A stretch of DNA of 42,505 nucleotides from a virus: IMG/VR virus record IMGVR_UViG_3300044742_000252, positions 1 through 42,505 of that record. One strand, written 5' to 3'. The position numbers and the translations under genes are program-made. The notes beneath the pieces were generated by a model, which was not told the origin of the DNA, searched no databases, and saw only the letters and a list, made by a program, of their open reading frames with translations. This document shows, piece after piece, positions 6,870 to 12,191 of the stretch. Within the stretch, counting starts at the first letter, position 1, and the number at the start of each line of letters is the position of its first letter.

Positions 6870-6996
6870 TTAGCGGGTGAGCGTGAAGCGCTTGAACCCG
6901 TCAATCACGACGAGGCGCTTGCGCGGGCGTGATGCGATTCGCGGCGGTGAGCGTGGCGCCCGGGACGGCTGGCGTTGGGGTGTGTGTGCTGTCCAT
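6870..6996 (-). pseudogene. Possible frameshifted first gene of the leftward operon
   Basis: From ATG 6996 one frame gives 31 aa ending at 6901 (MDSTHTPTPAVPGATLTAAN...). The +1 frame continues 'KRLVVIDGFKRFTLTR' to a TAA at 6870-6872, exactly where genes of this operon normally stop, beside the GGGTGAC spacer. One base lost or gained near 6905-6925 would join them into a protein of about 41 aa. It may be a real frameshift, a sequencing error, or just leader sequence. Confidence 0.35.
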
Positions 6997-7003
6997 GTAA
7001 GAG

Positions 7004-7033
7004 ACTATACGGCTATGACGGAGAGCACGTCAA
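7004..7033 (-). promoter_or_regulatory. Main leftward promoter
   Basis: Minus strand: TTGACG (7028-7033), 18-base spacer, TATAGT (7004-7009). This is the best sigma70-type match in the window. It faces the whole leftward gene block. The first ATG (6996) is only 7 bases past the -10 box, so that reading frame would be leaderless or the transcript would serve the gene at 6835 with a leader of about 160 bases. Confidence 0.7.
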
Positions 7034-7051
7034 GCATAATCCGCCATATTT

Positions 7052-7130
7052 GTTCAGCCGGACCACGGCAACGCCGTATGCGCCAGGCGCATGACGCCAG
7101 CCGAGCCCGTGCTAGGCTGAACGCCGTATG
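7052..7130. repeat. Inverted and direct repeats in the divergent control region
   Basis: GTTCAGCC (7052-7059) and GGCTGAAC (7115-7122) are a perfect inverted pair. AACGCCGTATG occurs at 7070-7080 and again at 7120-7130, exactly 50 bp apart, the second copy including the TerS start codon. The arrangement resembles paired protein-binding sites. Self-binding by the small terminase or a repressor are both possible. Confidence 0.6.
7091..7118 (+). promoter_or_regulatory. Possible rightward promoter for the small terminase gene
   Basis: ATGACG (7091-7096), 16 bases, TAGGCT (7113-7118). The boxes resemble the TTGACG/TAGGAT pair used on the other strand. The ATG at 7128 lies 9 bases after the -10 box, again implying little or no leader. 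The match is weak. Confidence 0.3.
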
Positions 7131-7865
7131 CCGGAGGCTCCGTCCGACGCCAGCGAACCGCTAGCCGATACCGCTGGGGGTCAGGGGAAGGTCCGCACTA
7201 AGCGTTTAGACTTCGCCGAGCGGGCCGTGCTCATGCGGTATCTCCAGACCCATCCCGACATGAGCAGTAACGCCATTGCGGTCACGCTAGGCCATTCCGC
7301 GAGCACCGTCGCCGCCTATCGGGGGCTCATCGCCGCCGATATGAAGCAGCTGACCCAAACCGTCATGCAGACGGACGTGCTCCCCGCGTTAGAGGAATGG
7401 GCCGCCGCCCGTACCGTGTCAGCCCTGAAGGGCGACCATCGGCCGAGCAAGGAATGGCTGATCGCTGCCCAAGCGATCGACCCCGATACCGCTCGCGCCA
7501 GCGTCGCTGTCGGATTCCAGGTCGTCTTGGCGCCCAGCCCCGGCACGCCAGCCTATGTAAACGCTCAGCCGTCCAGCGTCGTAGCTGTACAAACGCCAGC
7601 GCCCAGCGTACAGGCGCATCCTGCGGCCTTCACGCCAGCATCAGACGACACCACGCACCACGGTACAGACGAGCCCACGTCCAACGCCGAGGTGGTGACT
7701 ACACAGCGTGCCGACGTGTTGAGTACCCAGACTCCACACGGGAGCGCGTACATAGCGCCACCCCCCAACGGTGTACGTACACCGCTAGACGCTACCGCGG
7801 GTGACGCACCCCCCCCTGCCCCCCAGCGCCCTGCGCACCCTCGCCCCCCACGCCTCAGACGCTAG
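7128..7865 (+). CDS. Terminase small subunit-like DNA-binding protein
   Basis: 245 aa. Residues about 25-65 form a helix-turn-helix ('ERAVLMRYLQTHPDMSSNAI', 'TLGHSASTVAAYRGLIA'). A helical middle ends in 'KGDHRPSKEWLIAAQAIDP', and then 'VGFQVVLAPSPGTPA'. The GDHRPxKxWL element followed by a short beta strand and a PGxP turn is characteristic of many phage small terminases. The last 100 residues are a low-complexity Pro/Thr/Ala tail ending in Pro/Arg. In the usual plan it would sit beside terL. Here about 2 kb of reversed cassette separates them. Confidence 0.6.
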   Translation: MPEAPSDASEPLADTAGGQGKVRTKRLDFAERAVLMRYLQTHPDMSSNAIAVTLGHSASTVAAYRGLIAADMKQLTQTVMQTDVLPALEEWAAARTVSALKGDHRPSKEWLIAAQAIDPDTARASVAVGFQVVLAPSPGTPAYVNAQPSSVVAVQTPAPSVQAHPAAFTPASDDTTHHGTDEPTSNAEVVTTQRADVLSTQTPHGSAYIAPPPNGVRTPLDATAGDAPPPAPQRPAHPRPPRLRR

Positions 7866-8197
7866 GGCGTACGCCTGCGATCGCTGTCCGATAATGGCGA
7901 TTATGTTAACTATGCGCTGCGATATCGTGCCAACGATGACGCATGCGTACAGCGCTGTGCAGTAGCGTGCAACCGAGAGACGTGAGCGCACCAGCGCCAG
8001 CGCACCCCCCGTCAACGCGCGGACTAACTGCCAGGAGGCTCCAGCCGCGCCGGCAGCGCTGACAGCCCACCACCCAGCGACCGCAGTACACGCAGGTAAG
8101 CTCAGCGGTAAGCGGTCAACGCGGAGCGGTGGACGTCTGTACGCCTGGGCGTCTGTCGCCCAGGTACGTACAGAGGAGTCCTCCTGTACGCAGGCGT
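7866..8197. other. Gene-free stretch rich in palindromes
   Basis: 332 bases between convergent genes with no credible ORF. It holds GGCGTACGCC, ATAAT-ggcg-ATTAT, GTTAAC, ATCGT-gcca-ACGAT, ACAGCGCTGT, an AT-richer pocket near 7890-7915, and many GTAC tetramers continuing from the 3' half of the terminase gene. It may be a replication or regulatory region. Nothing proves this. Confidence 0.5.
8144..8164. terminator. Convergent-gene hairpin, likely bidirectional terminator
   Basis: CCTGGGCG (8144-8151), loop TCTGT, CGCCCAGG (8157-8164): a perfect 8-bp stem placed between the ends of two genes that converge. A second imperfect GTACAG/CTGTAC hairpin follows at 8168-8189. There is no U-tract. Confidence 0.5.
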
Positions 8198-8890
8198 CTA
8201 GCGTTTGGCGTACACGCAGGCGAGTACGCAGCCGAGGGCGAGGAGCGGGAGCGTACCAGCGGTGGGGACCGACGTGGGCGTGGGGGCGGCGACGGGGCGC
8301 ATGGCGGTGGCGTAGGCCCAGGCGAGTTGGTCGTAGTCGTCGTAGACGAGGTCGTAGAACAGGGGATTGCAGAAGGGCTGGCAGACCTCGAACTGGCGGT
8401 TGGAGTCCCAGACTTGGTAGTGCGACTGGACGTTGGTGAAGGGGCCGAGGGTGCGGGAGCGGAGGCGGTCGCGTCGGGTGTCGGCGTGGAGGAGCAAGCT
8501 GGGGCCACCGGAGACGGCATCGTAGGGGATGGCGTCGGAGGAGGGCAGGCCGGCTTCGACTTCCAACAGGTACTCCAGCGTGCGGATCTGGCGGTAGTGG
8601 CCATCGCCGGTGGGGCCGTAGGTGCGCGAGCCCTGATAGCCGGCGAGTTGCCAGTCGGAGTAGCCGAGGTAGGCGCTGGCGTTGAGGGAGTCGATCCAGG
8701 CGACGGACTGGTCGGTCCACATCAGGCCATCGGCATCGTAGCCGGAGGTCTGGGGGGTGTTGAAGTCCTGGAGGAAGGCGTAGCCCAGCGTGGTGGAGAG
8801 GATGGTGCCGTCGTGCAGGTCGATGAGCTTCGCAGACGCGGCGGTGGGGGTGAGCAGCGCGAGGGCGAGGGCGAGGGTGTGTACACGCAT
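8198..8890 (-). CDS. PEP-CTERM-type exported surface protein (DUF1566-like)
   Basis: 230 aa. A signal peptide (MRVHTLALALALLTPTAASA) precedes a domain that matches host PEP-CTERM/DUF1566 proteins: 'SGYDADGLMWTDQSVAWIDS' and 'YLGYSDWQLAGYQG', then 'LGPFTNVQSHYQVWDSNRQF' and 'LAWAYATAMRP'. The C-terminus is a variant sorting signal: VPTAGTLPLLALG (from residue 208), a hydrophobic helix, and a final KR. Canonical members read VPEPGTLALLGLG plus RRR. Such proteins are cut and anchored by an exosortase and are linked to exopolysaccharide. AGGAG precedes the ATG. It shares a leftward mini-operon with 8901-9080, opposite to the late genes, as morons often are. Confidence 0.8.
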   Translation of the reverse strand: MRVHTLALALALLTPTAASAKLIDLHDGTILSTTLGYAFLQDFNTPQTSGYDADGLMWTDQSVAWIDSLNASAYLGYSDWQLAGYQGSRTYGPTGDGHYRQIRTLEYLLEVEAGLPSSDAIPYDAVSGGPSLLLHADTRRDRLRSRTLGPFTNVQSHYQVWDSNRQFEVCQPFCNPLFYDLVYDDYDQLAWAYATAMRPVAAPTPTSVPTAGTLPLLALGCVLACVYAKR

Positions 8891-8900
8891 GGGGTGTCTC

Positions 8901-9080
8901 CTAGAGGGGGGTCCCGGCGCAGGCGGCGTAGGTGATGGCGAGGGTGAGACAGGCGGCGAGGACGGCGGCGACGAGCGCGGGGACGGTCATCGCGCTGGCG
9001 GGCGGCGGGGCGGCGTACGTCCGGCGCGGGCGATCGGGGGGCGGGACGGGGGCGAAGGAGCGGGGGGTGTCGTCGCGCAT
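8901..9080 (-). CDS. Small single-span membrane protein, 59 aa
   Basis: MRDDTPRSFAPVPPPDRPRR... is a Pro/Arg-rich soluble start. It is followed by one hydrophobic span, 'VPALVAAVLAACLTLAITYA', and a short end. Arg on the N-terminal side suggests an inward N-terminus. Its stop overlaps the ribosome site of the PEP-CTERM gene, so the two are probably co-translated. The start at 9080 is chosen over 9116 because it lies just downstream of the promoter at 9088-9118. Confidence 0.6.
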   Translation of the reverse strand: MRDDTPRSFAPVPPPDRPRRTYAAPPPASAMTVPALVAAVLAACLTLAITYAACAGTPL

Positions 9081-9087
9081 GGCTGAG

Positions 9088-9118
9088 ACGGTAGCGCAGT
9101 TGACGTTCAGCGTCAAGT
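9088..9118 (-). promoter_or_regulatory. Operator-promoter of the moron-like cassette
   Basis: An inverted repeat AGTTGACG (9098-9105), five bases, CGTCAAGT (9111-9118). On the minus strand TTGACG is the -35 box, and TACCGT (9088-9093, 17-base spacing) is a weak -10, 7 bases before the ATG. A repressor bound to the inverted repeat would cover the -35 element. The near-identical site at 40543-40563 supports a shared regulator. Confidence 0.55.
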
Positions 9119-9189
9119 GGGATCGACTCTGCGAAATAGAGTGGATGGCGCTTGCGTTCGACGTCCCCGGAGGCGTATAACGGCTGCGG

Positions 9190-9660
9190 CCCCGGAGTCG
9201 ACAGGGCTACCGCCACGGTGCAAGTCGTGACGGTAGATTGGTGCGAGGGAGCCCGCGGTGTCAGGCCGCGAGCGTGTCCAGCCTAGCACACGCGGACGTC
9301 GACTGGAATCAGGGCTCGGCCACGTCGGCGGGACAACTGCCGGGGCGTGGGTCCTGATCCGAAGCGCCAGCACACCCGGGAGTCTCAAGAGCTGGCCGCG
9401 TGTGGTTGCAGGACCCGAGCGCGTGAGCAGGCCGACGCTGGCCTGAACAGTCGGACCCGGTTCGCCGCGAGCTTCCCGCAGGCGACCCCCCTGGTGGCTC
9501 CCTTCGTCTCGGGACGAAAAGGTCGAGTCGGGGAAGAAACGCCTCCCGCGCCTGAGTGGCCGGGAAGGGGTTTCTTTCCCCGGTTCACCGCTTGTCTCTG
9601 ACGATCCGACGTACCCCAGAACCCGGTACATCCCGAAGGGCGTACCCCAAACCGGCGTAC
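9190..9660 (-). ncRNA. Candidate large structured RNA, minus strand
   Basis: No credible gene lies here, but there is a dense series of helices: 9207-9236 (11 bp), 9251-9273 (8 bp), 9272-9293, 9305-9360 (three stacked helices), 9366-9396, 9411-9418 with 9451-9458 enclosing 9428-9445, 9500-9521 (9 bp), 9530-9581 (long, bulged) and 9625-9646. At 9213/9230, 9253/9271, 9413/9456, 9414/9455, 9501/9520, 9502/9519 and 9630/9641 the + strand has A·C mismatches, which become G·U pairs on the minus strand. The 9632-9640 loop becomes C(UUCG)G only on the minus strand. These point to a minus-strand RNA of 470 nt or more. Phage-associated giant RNAs (GOLLD, ROOL) have this size, but I cannot assign a family. 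Alternatives are a packaging site or DNA-level structure. Confidence 0.6.
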
Positions 9661-9861
9661 GATCTCCGCGAATCGAAGATGAGCGCCGTTCGTACAAACA
9701 CCGGACCGCGAGTAGACGACGCCGCAACGCGGCGATCGGACCCGCTGAGTACGCCGAGCGTGCCCGACAGCGACCCGTACCACGATCCCCCGCTGAAAAC
9801 CGGCGCATCAAATGGCCGATTTAATATGTCGGTTTTTCGTGACGCGATAGGCTAAGGGCCG
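9661..9861. other. Gene-free leader before terL
   Basis: About 200 bases without a credible gene. It contains further GTAC-rich sequence, a hairpin GAAAACCG (9795-9802) with CGGTTTTTC (9830-9838), and TATTAAAT on the minus strand (9819-9826), one of the few AT-rich patches in the area. It could hold the promoter of the candidate RNA on one strand or the end of a rightward transcript on the other. Positions 9119-9189 likewise hold no gene, only a weak ACTCT/AGAGT hairpin. Confidence 0.4.
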
Positions 9862-11511
9862 ATGCGCGCGGACGACTTGCAGTTAGGCCGAACGTGGTAC
9901 CCGGTGCCTCCGGGGCTGGCCAGATGGCCGCACCCCTCGCAATGGACCCAGGATCACTGGCGCCACTGGTGCTGTGCCGGCGGGCTGCGGCCGATGACGC
10001 CGGCCGACTTCGAGCAGTACTGGTGGGACCGCCAGCGCTGGGGCTTCGGGCTCCGCCCCACCGACGCCAAGGGCCGCCCCACGGGCGACACGCGCTGGCT
10101 CTATCACCCCGGCCCCCGCGCCATCCCCTTCCATGCCGCCGAAGAAGCGTACGTCTTGTACGGGGGCGCGCGCGGCGGGATGAAATCGCACTCCCTGCGC
10201 TGGGACTTCCATCGCCGCTGCATGCAAGTGCCCGGGTATCGCGCCATCCTGTTCCGGCGGTTGCACGAGGAACTCAAGCTCTACCACGTCGATCGCTCGC
10301 GCCGCGAAGTCAAGTGGATGACCAACGGCCACCCCGATGCGCGCGTCGTCGGCGATGACGAGTGTTTGTACCCCAATGGCTCGCTCTTGAAGTTCGGCCA
10401 CTGCAAAGACGCCGGCGACGAGGAGAAATACCTCGGCTCGGAGTGGGACGCCATCGGCTTCGACCAGATGGAGACGTTTCTGCCCTCGCAGATCGTGGAC
10501 ATCATGGGCTCCGGCCGCTCGACCACCGAAGGCATCACGTCCTTGGTGCGCGGCACCGCCAACCCCGGCGGCGTCGCCCCGCAGTGGATCATCGACCACT
10601 TCCTGGACAAGTCGCCGCCCGAGGACGACCGCCTCGCCTACGACCCGGCCGACTGGCGCTACATCCCGGCCCGCGTCTACGACAACCCCTACCTCATGGA
10701 CAGCGACGGCTCGTATAAACGCTACGAGAGCCGGCTGGCCCAGTACGGCGAGGTGCGGCGCCGCCAGATGCTCCTCGGCGACTGGGCCGCGCGCGAAGGC
10801 CAGTTTTTCCCCGAACTCCTGGAGGCGACGCATCAGGCGATCCGGCCGATTCCGAAGGGCACCCGTTTCTACGGCGGTTTAGATTTCGGGTTCAACCGCC
10901 CGGGGTGCGTGAGCATTTGGGCGGCGCTGCCAGACGGCCGGATGTACTGCCGCTGGGATATCAAATTCCGGGGCCGTCCGCTCTATGCGGCGCCGCAGGA
11001 ACGCGGCGAATCGGCCGCCTCATACCGCAGTCGGGCCGAGGGCACCGTCGCCTATCAGCTCAAGGCGCTGTGTGAACGCGAAGGGATTCAGCTCTATCAG
11101 GTCTTTTGCGACCCGGATTTGGATGCGCAAAAAACCGGCGGTGAGACGCCCGTGCAAGGCCTCCGGCGTGTGGGCATTCCGGCGGTGGCCGCGTCCAATA
11201 ACCGCTACCTCGGGTGGTTGCGGTGTCGCGCCTGGTTCGCGACCGCCCCTGACGGCGCCCCGTGGGCGCAGTTTCACCCGGACGCGGCCTACACCTGGCG
11301 TAGCCTGACCGGCATCGTCAGCGATAAAACCAATCCGGACGATTGCGACACCGACGGCGATGATCACGGAGCTGATTGCGCTAGGTACTTATTATTTGCG
11401 CGTCCGTCACCCGATCAGCGTCAAGTCGGCAGCATTAAATACGCCAAGGGAACATGGGGCGCATTGATTAAAAAGAGTCAGAGTCAGGGTGGCGCCCGGC
11501 GCATTATCTGA
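9862..11511 (+). CDS. terL: Terminase large subunit
   Basis: 549 aa, the ATP-driven DNA-packaging motor and nuclease. Walker A is G-G-A-R-G-G-M-K-S at residues 101-109. A Walker B-like 'IGFDQMETF' ends near 207, and a coupling motif 'VRGTANPGG' follows. The RNase H-fold nuclease begins at 'YGGLDFGFNRPG' with Asp341, continues at 'VFCDPDLDAQ' (Asp417/419), and ends at 'DDHGADCARYLLF' (Asp505 region). Length and motif order are normal for the family. AAGGG precedes the ATG. It heads the long rightward block and is followed by a homing-endonuclease gene. Confidence 0.95.
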   Translation: MRADDLQLGRTWYPVPPGLARWPHPSQWTQDHWRHWCCAGGLRPMTPADFEQYWWDRQRWGFGLRPTDAKGRPTGDTRWLYHPGPRAIPFHAAEEAYVLYGGARGGMKSHSLRWDFHRRCMQVPGYRAILFRRLHEELKLYHVDRSRREVKWMTNGHPDARVVGDDECLYPNGSLLKFGHCKDAGDEEKYLGSEWDAIGFDQMETFLPSQIVDIMGSGRSTTEGITSLVRGTANPGGVAPQWIIDHFLDKSPPEDDRLAYDPADWRYIPARVYDNPYLMDSDGSYKRYESRLAQYGEVRRRQMLLGDWAAREGQFFPELLEATHQAIRPIPKGTRFYGGLDFGFNRPGCVSIWAALPDGRMYCRWDIKFRGRPLYAAPQERGESAASYRSRAEGTVAYQLKALCEREGIQLYQVFCDPDLDAQKTGGETPVQGLRRVGIPAVAASNNRYLGWLRCRAWFATAPDGAPWAQFHPDAAYTWRSLTGIVSDKTNPDDCDTDGDDHGADCARYLLFARPSPDQRQVGSIKYAKGTWGALIKKSQSQGGARRII

Positions 11512-11524
11512 TAGTCTCTGCGGT

Positions 11525-12082
11525 ATGTCGACATCAGACCTGTCGTGGCGGCACCGCGACGCGCGGGCCTTGTGGCGTAAGACGTACGGGCCGATTCCAG
11601 CGGGGTTCCACATTCACCATGTGGATGGCAACGTCCACAACAACCGCCTCGACAATTTGCAGTGTTTGCCGGGGGCCGAGCATCTCCGCGAGCACATGGT
11701 GCGCGCGTCGCCCGAACTGAAAGCGGTGCGATCGGCGGCGGCGAAGCGCAATCAACCCAAGACGAAGGCGTGGCACGCGAGCGCCGCGGGCCTCGCGTGG
11801 CACCGCGATCACGGGAAAGCCGCGTGGACGACCCGCCAGCCGGTGCGCAAAACCTGCGTCGTGTGCGCGGCGCCCTATCTCGACATCACCCGCCGGTCGG
11901 ACACGCGGTTTTGCAGCAATAACTGCAAGTCGGAGTGGCGCCGCCGATCACGGGTCGATGACGTCGATCGCGTGTGTGTGGGGTGCGGCGTGACGTTTCG
12001 AGCCAATCAGTACACCAAGATTCGCGCGTGTTCCAAGACGTGCGCGTGGGTCGAGCGACGACGCACGAAGTCTGCGTGCTAG
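11525..12082 (+). CDS. Free-standing HNH homing endonuclease
   Basis: 185 aa, starting MSTSDLSWRHRDARALW 13 bases after the terL stop. Residues 29-45, 'HIHHVDGNVHNNRLDNL', are an HNH motif with His31/His32 and Asn40. Two zinc fingers follow, 'CVVCAAPY...FCSNNC' and 'CVGCGVTF...ACSKTC', each followed by a basic helix, as in modular phage homing enzymes. Such genes often invade spacers beside conserved genes such as terL or portal. A strong hairpin follows it. It may act on packaging-gene DNA of related phages; that is inference. Confidence 0.85.
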   Translation: MSTSDLSWRHRDARALWRKTYGPIPAGFHIHHVDGNVHNNRLDNLQCLPGAEHLREHMVRASPELKAVRSAAAKRNQPKTKAWHASAAGLAWHRDHGKAAWTTRQPVRKTCVVCAAPYLDITRRSDTRFCSNNCKSEWRRRSRVDDVDRVCVGCGVTFRANQYTKIRACSKTCAWVERRRTKSAC

Positions 12083-12108
12083 ACTCGCGATTGGTGTTGG
12101 GTGTTCGG

Positions 12109-12157
12109 CCACACGCGCCCGATCCGACAGGGGTGTCCGGATCGGGCGTCTGTGTGG
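12109..12157 (+). terminator. 17-bp stem-loop after the HNH gene
   Basis: CGCCCGATCCG (12116-12126) pairs perfectly with CGGATCGGGCG (12138-12148), and CCACAC (12109-12114) with GTGTGG (12152-12157) below it. It lies 27 bases after the HNH stop and before portal. There is no U-run, so it may end the HNH message, attenuate into portal, or act as an RNA processing site. Confidence 0.5.
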
Positions 12158-12191
12158 ACGCGGTCGCACCCGTGCTACCGTTCCGGCCACC

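Noticed and set aside
7785-8720. 311-aa minus-strand frame overlapping the PEP-CTERM gene
   Set aside because: Arg/Leu/Pro-rich shadow of the real gene in another frame.
9181-9240. tmRNA-like start: GGAGTCGACAGGG on the + strand resembles the tmRNA 5' signature, with GGTGCA downstream
   Set aside because: There is no matching acceptor strand, no T-arm and no tag-like reading frame nearby, in direct or permuted order. The helices also favour the other strand.
9113-9811. Open minus-strand frame of 232 aa through the structured region
   Set aside because: It is Arg/Ser/Gly-rich shadow-like sequence without a ribosome site or recognisable motif, typical of chance frames in GC-rich DNA. The paired bases explain the region better.
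11525-12082. HNH gene as an IscB/IsrB-type RNA-guided nuclease linked to the candidate RNA at 9.2-9.7 kb
   Set aside because: The protein is only 185 aa, with HNH at its N-terminus and zinc fingers. There is no RuvC, bridge helix or PLMP region, and the RNA lies upstream of terL, not beside it.
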